From Novosphingobium sp. SCN 66-18 (GTDB lineage Bacteria > Pseudomonadota > Alphaproteobacteria > Sphingomonadales > Sphingomonadaceae): 64,000 bases of DNA. The DNA is taken from NCBI GenBank assembly GCA_001725355.1, contig MEGD01000005.1, forward strand, positions 1 to 64,000, written 5' to 3'. The notes under the pieces were generated by a model. The model did not search any database. It worked only from the letters and a program-made list of their open reading frames with translations, and was not told the DNA's origin. A program made the position numbers and the translations under genes. Shown here piece by piece: positions 18,934-26,134 of this stretch (positions are counted from its first letter, which is position 1; every line of letters begins with the position of its first letter).

Positions 18934-19695
18934 GTGCCGATCAGGACACACGGGCACGGCCCTATCCGGGCCATTGCAATCCATGGCTGGTTCAACAACC
19001 ATGCGGCGTTCGAGGCCTTGCTCCCGGCTCTCGATGCCGAGCGCTTCACCATCGCCCTTCCCGACGTGCGCGGCTATGGGGCCCGGCGCGGCTCGGACGG
19101 TCCCTACACTGTCGCGACAATGGCTGAAGACGCGATCGCGGCGGCGGATGCGCTCGGCTGGGAGCGCTTTTCAGTCATCGGCCATTCGATGGGCGGCAAG
19201 GCCGCGCTCCGCGTCGCGGTCGGCGCGCCGGGCCGTGTCGAGCGCATTGTCGGGATCACGCCGGTCTGGGCCGGCCCCGCCCCGTTCGATGCGGAAACGT
19301 TCGCCTTCTTCCGCGGGGCCGCCGACGATGTCGCCATCCGACAGGCGATCCTCGACATCACGACGGGCGAACAATTACCGCTGGCGTGGCTCAGGGAAAG
19401 CGCGGAGCGCTCGGTCGCTATCTGTGACCGCGATGCTTTCGCCGCCTATCTCGAATCCTGGGCGGGGGACGATTTTACCGCCCAGGCGACCGGGATCGAA
19501 GTGCCGGTGCTGGTAATCGGCGGCGCGCATGACCGTGGCGTCCCCGAAGACGTGATCCGTTCGACCTGGCTTGCTGCGCTCAAGCAGGCGCGGATTGTCG
19601 TGCTGCCCGGCGCTGGTCATTACCCGATGGACGAGTGCCCGCTCATTCTGGCGCGCGAGATCATCGGGTTTCTCGACACCGGTCAATCGCGCTGA
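18934..19695 (+). CDS. Alpha/beta hydrolase
   Basis: 253 residues from the GTG at 18934, chosen because AGGAGAG lies just upstream; the open frame extends back to a GTG at 18868, but those residues do not fit the fold. HGWFNNHAAF holds the oxyanion region, GHSMGGKAAL the nucleophile serine, and GAGHYPMDE the histidine. Resembles the large group of C-C or ester hydrolases of aromatic pathways (MhpC/BphD-like fold), but no substrate can be assigned. Divergent from hmgA and converging on an AraC regulator. Confidence 0.78.
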   Translation: MPIRTHGHGPIRAIAIHGWFNNHAAFEALLPALDAERFTIALPDVRGYGARRGSDGPYTVATMAEDAIAAADALGWERFSVIGHSMGGKAALRVAVGAPGRVERIVGITPVWAGPAPFDAETFAFFRGAADDVAIRQAILDITTGEQLPLAWLRESAERSVAICDRDAFAAYLESWAGDDFTAQATGIEVPVLVIGGAHDRGVPEDVIRSTWLAALKQARIVVLPGAGHYPMDECPLILAREIIGFLDTGQSR

Positions 19696-19752
19696 AGGGA
19701 AGCAAGGGGAAATCCCCAGCGGCTTTTTCCGCGAACCGCCGGGGATATCGCT

Positions 19753-20595
19753 TCAGGCGACGGCGAAAGTCTGACGGCGATATTCGCTGGGAGACACCGC
19801 CATGTGCTGAGCGAAGAAACGGGTGAAATTGCTGTGCGCGCCAAAGCCCAGCTCGTCGGCCACCTCCACCAGCGAGCGTTCGCTGGTCGAGAGCCAGCGC
19901 ATCGCCGCCGACATGCGGATATGATCGATATAGTGGCGCGGCGAGGCCCCGACGCAGCGGCGGAACTGCTCGAAGAAATGCGAGCGTGACAATCCCACCG
20001 TCCGCGCGATTTCGTCGATCCTCGGATTCTCGTGCGCATGTTCGTGGATGTAGAGAAGCGCCTTGCGGATGCGGAAGTCGATCGGACGTCCGCCCTTCGC
20101 AACGGTCGCGGCTTCCGGGGCGATGTAGGCCGCGACCACGGCATCGATCAGTTCCATCAGCGGCTGCTCACGGTCCTCCACGCTGTCGCATAGCCCCCGC
20201 GAGATGGCGCCGGCGAGCCGCTGGGCGGCGAGCTGGACGGCCGAGGTCATGCGCTCGAGGACATTGGGGAAGACAAGACCGCTGCGCAGGCCCTGGGCCT
20301 CGAGCATGCGGTCGATCCAGCCCTGCTCGATCACGAGGGACAGGATCATCGTGGGCTCGCCGTCGTTGGCAAGTTTCAGGTGCGGGACCCAGGGATTGAA
20401 CAGGATGACGCTGGACCGGTCGAGCGGGAGATCGGTGGTGCCGGTGCGAAAGGTGGTCTCGGCCCCATCGAGCATGAAAAGCATGTTGAACTGCTGATGA
20501 GCATGCTCGACGAGCGCGCGATCGGTAACGTTGACCGTTGCGCGACCGAAATCTCCGGTGACGATCCAGATCGGCGTCTCCTGATGCATAGCCAC
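19753..20595 (-). CDS. AraC-family transcriptional regulator (copy 1)
   Basis: 280 residues. The N-terminal cupin-like effector domain (about 1-150) has HAHQQFNMLFMLDGAE and FNPWVPHLKL; the C-terminal double HTH (about 180-275) has ARTVGLSRSHFFEQFRRCVG and ADELGFGAHSNFTRFFAQH. It is a close paralogue of the protein at 38665-39522: most of both domains is near-identical by eye. It lies upstream of DoxX on the same strand but is separated from it by 77 bases, and converges on the hydrolase at 18934. Likely controls part of the catabolic region, targets unknown. Confidence 0.9.
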   Translation of the reverse strand: MAMHQETPIWIVTGDFGRATVNVTDRALVEHAHQQFNMLFMLDGAETTFRTGTTDLPLDRSSVILFNPWVPHLKLANDGEPTMILSLVIEQGWIDRMLEAQGLRSGLVFPNVLERMTSAVQLAAQRLAGAISRGLCDSVEDREQPLMELIDAVVAAYIAPEAATVAKGGRPIDFRIRKALLYIHEHAHENPRIDEIARTVGLSRSHFFEQFRRCVGASPRHYIDHIRMSAAMRWLSTSERSLVEVADELGFGAHSNFTRFFAQHMAVSPSEYRRQTFAVA

Positions 20596-20672
20596 AATCC
20601 TCTCGTATCTTTTTTCAGGGGTTCCCGCCGTGCCATCTCATCCGTGACGCGGTTGGTCGGGAAAGGTCGGCG

Positions 20673-21092
20673 TCAGGCCGGCATCTCGGCGTGGCGGTGG
20701 CGCAAACCGTCGATGGACAAGCGCCCGCCGCCTACGACAAGCACATGGAAGAGGCCGCCCAGGATCGCCAGGTTCTTCATGAAATTGGTGAGTTCCTCCC
20801 GATCGCCGAAATCGTTGTGAAACGCGAGCGCGGTCGCGAGCGTGAAGAGCGCAAGGAGCATCGCCATGGTGCGCGTTCGATAACCAAGCAGGAACAAGGC
20901 TCCGACGCCCAGTTCGCAGGCAATCGAGAGGGCGAAGCCAAGCGTCGGAAATGGCAGGCTGTGGCCGATCATGTCGATCACCGCGCCCGGGTGACCGAGC
21001 TTGCGATACCCGCTCCACAGGAACAGGGCGGCGATGAGTGCGCGCCCGGCAGGGAGCGTCAGGTCTTTCAGGTCACGCATGGGATGCCTCAT
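20673..21092 (-). CDS. DoxX-family membrane protein
   Basis: 139 residues with four predicted hydrophobic helices. The N-terminal LFLWSGYRKLGHPG followed by IACELGVGALFLLGYRTRTMAMLLALFTLATALAFH (about residues 56-91) is typical of DoxX/DoxD-like inner-membrane proteins. The start ATG at 21092 overlaps the stop of the aldehyde dehydrogenase as ATGA, so the two genes are translationally coupled. DoxX proteins often accompany oxidoreductases, but no biochemical function can be claimed here. Confidence 0.82.
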   Translation of the reverse strand: MRHPMRDLKDLTLPAGRALIAALFLWSGYRKLGHPGAVIDMIGHSLPFPTLGFALSIACELGVGALFLLGYRTRTMAMLLALFTLATALAFHNDFGDREELTNFMKNLAILGGLFHVLVVGGGRLSIDGLRHRHAEMPA

Positions 21093-22600
21093 GAAACATG
21101 GGTGAGAATGGTCTTGGTCTGGAGGCATTGCTCCACGGCGTCGGGGCCAAGATCGCGGCCGAAACCCGACCCCTTATACCCGCCCTCGGGCAGCCCCGGA
21201 TACGGGAAGCCACCGGCGTTGACCGTGACCTTGCCGCACTGCAGCGCGGAAGAGACGCGGTGGACGCGATCGATGTCGCGGCTCCACAGGCTCGCGGCGA
21301 GACCGAACTCGGTGCCATTGGCGGCGGTCACCAATTCCTCCTCGTCGCAGAAGCGGTAGATGCCGAGCACGGGTCCGAAAATCTCCTCCTGGGTAATCGG
21401 ATCGTCATGCGCCGCGCCGGTCACGAGCGTGGGCGCGACATAGAAGCCCGACGCGGCGGCATAGTCGGCTGCCGCATCGACGCCGAGCCCGCCGCCGCGC
21501 GCCGCATCGAGATAGGCAGCGACGCGATCGCGCTGGCGGGCGCTCACCAGCGGCCCCATGAAGACGCCTTCCTGCATTCCGGCACCGACCGGGATTGCCC
21601 GGATATGGGCCTGTAACCGCTCGACCACTTCGTCATGGATCCTGTCCTCGACATAAAGCCTGGAGCCGGCGACGCAGACCTGACCTGAATTGAGGAAGAT
21701 CGCGTTGGCGGCGCCAACGATCGCGCGGTCGAGATCGGCATCGCCGAACAGGATGGTCGGCGACTTGCCGCCAAGCTCGAGCGTCAGCTTCTTGAGCGAT
21801 CCGCCCGCTTCACGCGCAATGGCGCGGCCTGTGGCGGTCGAGCCGGTGAAGGATATCTTGTCGATGCCTGAATGCCGCACCAGCGCGTCGCCGGCCTCGC
21901 TGCCAAGGCCGGTCACGACATTGACGACGCCTGCGGGAAAACCCGCTTCCTCGATCAGGTCGGCCAGCGCGAGCGCGGAGAGCGAGGCTTCCTCGGACGG
22001 TTTGAGAACGACGGTGCAGCCCGCCGCGAGCGCCGGCGCCAACTTCCACGCCGCCATCATCAGTGGCACGTTCCATGGTACGATCGCGGCGACCACGCCC
22101 ACCGGCTCGCGCCGGGTCAGCCCCTCGAAGCGGCCCATGCCCGGCGGAGCCGAAACCTCCAGCGTGCGTCCGGCAAGCTTGGTCGGCCAGCCCGCATAGT
22201 AACGGAATACGTCGACGCTGCCGCCGACATTCACGCCCCGCGCAAGCCAGAGCGGCATGCCGTTGTCGATGCAATCGAGCAGCGCCAGATCTTCGGCCCG
22301 TGCCTCGATCAGCGCCGCCAGGCGATGCAGCAGCGCCTCGCGCGCGACCGGCCCGGCATCGCGCCAGGCCGGTGCGGCCAGCGCGGCGCGGGCTGCCCGC
22401 ACCGCCGCATCGATCTCCGCGTCCCCTCCCCGCGCGATGTTTGCGACAGGGCGGGCGCCCGATGGCTCGATCACCGGCAGACCGGCGCCGCCGGCATGCC
22501 AGGCGCCATCAACGAAGTGCGCGGGCGTCCGATCGAGCCAGCGGCGGACCCCCGACGGCAATTGCGACAGGTCATTCTCAAGCGCGAAAGCGGTCAACAC
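21089..22600 (-). CDS. NAD(P)+-dependent aldehyde dehydrogenase
   Basis: 503 residues. Oxidises an aldehyde to its acid in the cytoplasm. Catalytic glutamate in LELGGKSP, catalytic cysteine in NSGQVCVAGSRLY, cofactor motif FTGSTATGRAIA, active-site asparagine in VPWNVPLMMAAWKLAPAL, and the C-terminal EEIFGPVLGI and GYKGSGFGRDLG. Belongs to the broad betaine/aromatic aldehyde dehydrogenase group; the substrate is unknown. It is coupled by an ATGA overlap to DoxX and follows the class II aldolase 38 bases downstream. Aldolase and dehydrogenase may act in series, but this is only positional inference. Confidence 0.92.
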   Translation of the reverse strand: MLTAFALENDLSQLPSGVRRWLDRTPAHFVDGAWHAGGAGLPVIEPSGARPVANIARGGDAEIDAAVRAARAALAAPAWRDAGPVAREALLHRLAALIEARAEDLALLDCIDNGMPLWLARGVNVGGSVDVFRYYAGWPTKLAGRTLEVSAPPGMGRFEGLTRREPVGVVAAIVPWNVPLMMAAWKLAPALAAGCTVVLKPSEEASLSALALADLIEEAGFPAGVVNVVTGLGSEAGDALVRHSGIDKISFTGSTATGRAIAREAGGSLKKLTLELGGKSPTILFGDADLDRAIVGAANAIFLNSGQVCVAGSRLYVEDRIHDEVVERLQAHIRAIPVGAGMQEGVFMGPLVSARQRDRVAAYLDAARGGGLGVDAAADYAAASGFYVAPTLVTGAAHDDPITQEEIFGPVLGIYRFCDEEELVTAANGTEFGLAASLWSRDIDRVHRVSSALQCGKVTVNAGGFPYPGLPEGGYKGSGFGRDLGPDAVEQCLQTKTILTHVS

Positions 22601-22638
22601 CCTCTCCTATGTCTTGGTGCCGTTCGGGCACTCGGTCA

Positions 22639-23397
22639 TCAGTCGGCATAGCCGGGGGCAACTTCATCCATGAGCCGGCGCCAGGCTGGCCAATCGGCCT
22701 TGCCCCGGCCACTGTCGTGCAATTCAAGCTGGCGCACGGTGCTCTCGCAAACGGCGTCAGGAACCTCGACGATGTTGTCGGTGGCGGCTTCGAGCGCGAG
22801 CTGGATTTCGCAGGCGGTCATGAGGTCGCGGGTGCGCTCGAAGGCTTCACGCACGCTTGAACCGGTAACGACGATGCCATGATTGCGCAGGAACAGCGCG
22901 TGATTGGTTCCGAGCGCCGCCGCGAGCCGCTCGCGCTCGTCCGGATTGTCGGTGACGCCCTCGAAAGGATGATATCCGATGCGCTTGTAGAAGCGGATTG
23001 CAGCCTGCGAGATCATGCGCAGTCCCGCGCCATGCGCTGACATGGCGATGCCGGGGACGGTGTGCATGTGGATGACGCACTGGACATCCGGCCGCGCGCG
23101 CAGCACGCCGCTATGCAGGACGAAGCCAGGCCGATTGACCCCTGCCCGCTCGTCGAGGTCGGCATCCATATCGACTGCAACGAGGTTCGACGCGCTGACT
23201 TCCCGGTAGAGAAGCGCGTGACGCTTGATCAGGAACTGGCGCGACGATCCGGGCAGTCGCAGGCTCAGATGGTTGTAGATGCCGTCGGTGGTCGGGAAAA
23301 AGCGGTCGATCATTCGATAGGCCGCGGCAAGGTCCTGCCGTGCCGCCCATTCGGTGCTCTCCCGGTCAACCCGTTTTGGTGCGAGGTCGTTCTGCAT
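22639..23397 (-). CDS. Class II aldolase/adducin-family protein
   Basis: 252 residues. Zinc-dependent aldolase/decarboxylase fold: the metal ligands are seen in CVIHMHTVPGIAMSAHG (His-x-His) with a later NHGIVVTG, and the N-terminal DLAAAYRMIDRFF then YNHLSLRLPG are typical. Members act on sugar phosphates or, in aromatic pathways, as decarboxylases. The start codon at 23397 lacks a Shine-Dalgarno sequence; a TTGACC/TATCCA promoter with an 18-base spacer would begin transcription at the A of this ATG, so the mRNA may be leaderless. The start codon also lies in a near-perfect palindrome. The open frame extends back to 23511, but those residues do not match the family. Confidence 0.85.
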   Translation of the reverse strand: MQNDLAPKRVDRESTEWAARQDLAAAYRMIDRFFPTTDGIYNHLSLRLPGSSRQFLIKRHALLYREVSASNLVAVDMDADLDERAGVNRPGFVLHSGVLRARPDVQCVIHMHTVPGIAMSAHGAGLRMISQAAIRFYKRIGYHPFEGVTDNPDERERLAAALGTNHALFLRNHGIVVTGSSVREAFERTRDLMTACEIQLALEAATDNIVEVPDAVCESTVRQLELHDSGRGKADWPAWRRLMDEVAPGYAD

Positions 23398-23404
23398 GCA
23401 AAAT
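23389..23404. promoter_or_regulatory. Operator-like palindrome, copy A
   Basis: GTTCTGCATGCAAAAT differs at two positions from the perfect 16-base palindrome at 23530-23545. It covers the start codon and predicted transcription start of the class II aldolase gene. Binding protein unknown. Confidence 0.55.
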
Positions 23405-23433
23405 GGATAGGCATTGGCAACGAGGCCGGTCAA
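23404..23433 (-). promoter_or_regulatory. Predicted sigma-70 promoter of the aldolase gene
   Basis: On the minus strand, -35 TTGACC (23428-23433), an 18-base spacer and -10 TATCCA (23404-23409). The expected start is seven bases further, at 23397, the A of the aldolase ATG. Confidence 0.5.
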
Positions 23434-23529
23434 TTCGGCCCAGCCCCCTCCGGCGCGATATTCGGACTTACTGATAAGGCATCCTGTCCCACCTCGCCGC
23501 ATAGGTCGCACACCGTAACCCGCCCGCTA

Positions 23530-23545
23530 ATTCTGCATGCAGAAT
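23530..23545. promoter_or_regulatory. Operator-like palindrome, copy B
   Basis: ATTCTGCATGCAGAAT is a perfect 16-base palindrome. Its centre coincides with an ATG (23537) that opens the MFS reading frame. The layout mirrors copy A, 141 bases away, across the divergent intergenic region. A bidirectional repressor or activator site is likely. Confidence 0.6.
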
Positions 23546-23596
23546 GATGCCGAAGAGTGGGGCGTCGGATTGCCGAGGATGACCAAGGAGAGCCAC

Positions 23597-25006
23597 TTGC
23601 CCCAGGGCCAGCAAACGCGGGAACGGATCGAACCCGTGGAAATCGACATAGGGCGCGCCATCGACGAGGCGCCGATCAGTGCGCTTCAGTGGCGTGTCTT
23701 CGCGCTGACGCTCATCGCCTCGATCGTCGATGGTTTCGATACGATGGTGATGTCGTTCCTGGCCCCCGCGATCACGCATCAATGGGGCGCCTCGCACGCC
23801 GCCTTCGGCCTTGTTTTCAGTGCGACGTTGCTGGGCGCCGCGATCGGCGCCGCGACGCTGGGCCTGCTGGCCGACCGGGTAGGCCGCAAAAAGCTCGTGA
23901 TCACTGCCATCCTGTGGTTTGGCCTGCTGACAATCGCCTGCGCCTTTGCGAGCGGCATCTCCTCGCTTGTCGCGCTCCGTTTCCTCGCGGGTCTGGGGCT
24001 GGGCGGCGCGATACCCAACATGCTCGCGCTCGCCGCGGAATATTCGCCCGCGCGCAGACGCTCGACGATCGTCTCGGTGATTACCTGGGGAACACCCCTC
24101 GGCGCGGTTTTGGGCGGGCTGCTGGCGCCCGTCGTGCTGGCCGCTGCGGACTGGCGCGCCATGCTGCTCGTCGCAGGCGTCGCCCCGGTGCTCCTGGTGC
24201 CATGCCTTGCGATCGGCCTTCCTGAATCGGTGCGGTTCCTGGCTCTTCGCGGCGGCGACGATGCGGGGCTGAGGACCATCCTGCAACGGATATCGCCGGG
24301 ACTGCTCGCCAAACCCGATACGCGCTTCGTGCTGCCCGAACGCACTATCGCGCGGGCCACGATCGGGGCACTGTTCCGGGATGGTCTTGCTGCTGGTACC
24401 ATCCTGCTGTCGGCAGCGATGTTCAGCAGCCTGCTCTTGTCGTTCATGCTGGTGAACTGGACCCCCACCCTGCTCGAGCGCGCTGGCATTCCCCTGAGCG
24501 ACGCGATTCTCGGGACGATCGTTCTCAATCTTTCGGGAATCGTCGGCAGCCTCGCGATCGCCCGCGTTGTCGACGGGCGGATGCGCGGGTCGGCCGTGCT
24601 GGCGGCCTCGTATGTCTGCGCGGTCGCGGCGATCCTCTGCGCGGGCACGGCGACGATGATCGCGGGAACGCCGCTTCTCGTCCTCATGACAACGCTGGGT
24701 GCCAGCGGCTTCTTCCTGATCGGTTCGCAGATCACGCTGTCCGCCTATATCACCGCCTATTTCCCGACCGCGCTGCGCGGCACGGGCATCGGCTTCAACA
24801 ATGCGGTCGCACGGTGTGGCTCGCTGCTGGGACCGGCACTCGGTGGTCTCCTGCTGAGTTCCGGTATCGACCCGGCGCACATCCTGTTCGCCGGCATCAT
24901 CCCCGGGACGCTCAGCGCGATCGCGCTCGCCTGCCTCGCCGTCAGCCAGGCGCGCGCGCAGGCGCCCGCACCCACCCATCTCGTCAAGAACAGAGGTATC
25001 GCATGA
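23597..25006 (+). CDS. MFS transporter, aromatic acid:H+ symporter (AAHS) type
   Basis: About 469 residues from the TTG at 23597, which follows AAGGAG at a 6-base spacing; the frame is open from ATG 23537 (inside a palindrome, no Shine-Dalgarno, possibly leaderless) and has an ATG at 23579. Twelve hydrophobic helices. The helix 1 motif SIVDGFDTMVMSFLAPAI and loop LADRVGRKK are the marks of the PcaK/BenK-like AAHS family that imports aromatic acids; LGLGGAIPNMLALAAEY and GTGIGFNNAVARCGSLLGP are also typical. The stop overlaps the next start as ATGA. Substrate probably an aromatic or related organic acid. Confidence 0.88.
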   Translation: MPQGQQTRERIEPVEIDIGRAIDEAPISALQWRVFALTLIASIVDGFDTMVMSFLAPAITHQWGASHAAFGLVFSATLLGAAIGAATLGLLADRVGRKKLVITAILWFGLLTIACAFASGISSLVALRFLAGLGLGGAIPNMLALAAEYSPARRRSTIVSVITWGTPLGAVLGGLLAPVVLAAADWRAMLLVAGVAPVLLVPCLAIGLPESVRFLALRGGDDAGLRTILQRISPGLLAKPDTRFVLPERTIARATIGALFRDGLAAGTILLSAAMFSSLLLSFMLVNWTPTLLERAGIPLSDAILGTIVLNLSGIVGSLAIARVVDGRMRGSAVLAASYVCAVAAILCAGTATMIAGTPLLVLMTTLGASGFFLIGSQITLSAYITAYFPTALRGTGIGFNNAVARCGSLLGPALGGLLLSSGIDPAHILFAGIIPGTLSAIALACLAVSQARAQAPAPTHLVKNRGIA

Positions 25007-25779
25007 ATCTCACGCCCCGTGATGGCGGCCCGGTCGTATTGACCGGCGAGCCCTGCTCGATCCCGCTGCCTGGCGGCGCATCGGTCAAGGCTTTGCTCTA
25101 TCGCGCCGCTACCCGTGGCCCCGCGGCGTCGATCGTGGTGTGTCCGGGCGGCATGGGCACGGGTATGTTCGAAATCGTCGAATGGGCCGCCTCCCGTCTC
25201 AGCGCGGCCGGCTTTCATGTGGTGAGCATGAATTACCGGGGCGACCTGCCGACTCATGATCCGGACGATATCTCTGCGGCCTTCGACTGGCTCACGCGCC
25301 AACCTTTTGCCGACGCCGGCAGGATCGGCCTGTTCGGGGTCTCGCGCGGCGGCAACGCCGTCCTCCGCGCGGCGGCCGCCGATCATCGTTTCAAGGCGGT
25401 TGCCACGTTCGGGGCTGTGTCTGATTTTCTCCAGCAAGCCTTCGGCACGGCCGCTTTCGCGCCCGCGCGACATCGCCTGATCACCGGCTGGCTTGGCGAT
25501 CCGGTGACCAACCGGGCATTTTATGAGAAGATCCAGGCCATCGACCATGTGCAGGGCATCGTCCAGCCGCTGCTGCTCCTGCATGGCGAGCATGACATGC
25601 ACGCACCGGTGGAGCAGTCGATCATGGTGCGCGACAAGGTTGTCGCGGCAGGCAACGCGGATGTGACGCTCGAACTCTTTCCGGTGCTTGGTCATTTCGG
25701 GGAGGTGGTGCCCAGCGGCTTCGCCTATGACCATCTGGCAAGCCGCTTCATTCCCTTCTTCCGCGAGAAGCTTGGATGA
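25003..25779 (+). CDS. Alpha/beta hydrolase, dienelactone-hydrolase-like fold
   Basis: 258 residues. CPGGMGTGMF precedes GVSRGGNAVLR with a serine nucleophile; dienelactone hydrolases proper carry cysteine here, so this is a serine hydrolase of the DLH/S9 type. HGEHDMHAPV supplies the acid and LGHFGEVV the histidine. It is translationally coupled to the aromatic-acid transporter (ATGA overlap at 25003-25006), so it probably acts on the imported compound or its CoA/ester derivative. The stop lies four bases from the converging DUF1330 gene. Confidence 0.83.
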   Translation: MNLTPRDGGPVVLTGEPCSIPLPGGASVKALLYRAATRGPAASIVVCPGGMGTGMFEIVEWAASRLSAAGFHVVSMNYRGDLPTHDPDDISAAFDWLTRQPFADAGRIGLFGVSRGGNAVLRAAAADHRFKAVATFGAVSDFLQQAFGTAAFAPARHRLITGWLGDPVTNRAFYEKIQAIDHVQGIVQPLLLLHGEHDMHAPVEQSIMVRDKVVAAGNADVTLELFPVLGHFGEVVPSGFAYDHLASRFIPFFREKLG

Positions 25780-25783
25780 CCGC

Positions 25784-26089
25784 TCAGCCGCTGTCCTCGC
25801 CCTCCACGATCACCAGTTCGTTGATGCCGGCGCCGCTCAGCCGAAAGGCAGCCGCCTCGCGATAGGCTTGCGAGTGATAGAAATCCATCGCCGCATCGAA
25901 GGAAGGATACTTCACCAGAACAAACCGCTGAAATTGTAATGTTCCCTCAAGTATCTCGAAGCGGCCGCCGCGGGACAGGATCTCTGCCCCGTAGTCGCGC
26001 GACGCTGGTCCGGCTCTTTTGACGTATTCCGAATACTCCGCGGGGTTTATTACTTGCGATCTTGCCATCCAGTAAGCCGGCTTAATCAT
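25784..26089 (-). CDS. DUF1330 small protein
   Basis: 101 residues of the DUF1330 family (dimeric alpha-beta barrel fold): PAYWMARSQVINPAEYSEYV, then GGRFEILEG and FVLVKYPSFDAAMDFYHS, are the conserved stretches. No established reaction; homologues often sit in catabolic clusters. Divergent from the TPP enzyme gene 45 bases away, with an AT-rich palindrome between them. Confidence 0.85.
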   Translation of the reverse strand: MIKPAYWMARSQVINPAEYSEYVKRAGPASRDYGAEILSRGGRFEILEGTLQFQRFVLVKYPSFDAAMDFYHSQAYREAAAFRLSGAGINELVIVEGEDSG

Positions 26090-26110
26090 ATTATATCTCC
26101 TTACAGTGAT

Positions 26111-26123
26111 TCTATATTATAGA
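26111..26123. promoter_or_regulatory. AT-rich palindrome between DUF1330 and TPP-enzyme genes
   Basis: TCTATATTATAGA is a perfect odd palindrome centred on T26117 in a 45-base divergent gap that is strikingly AT-rich for this genome. It can serve as overlapping -10 elements (TATATT or TATAAT-like on both strands), as an operator, or both. Confidence 0.4.
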
Positions 26124-26134
26124 TTGGGGGTTCT

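Noticed and set aside
19696-19752. Hairpin between the hydrolase and AraC copy 1
   Set aside because: ATCCCC and GGGGAT plus GCGG/CCGC can pair around a T-rich loop, but the stem is broken and short, so I did not list it as a terminator.
25003-25779. Dienelactone hydrolase proper as the name of this gene
   Set aside because: The nucleophile position is serine (GVSRGG) rather than the cysteine of true dienelactone hydrolases; only the fold is supported.
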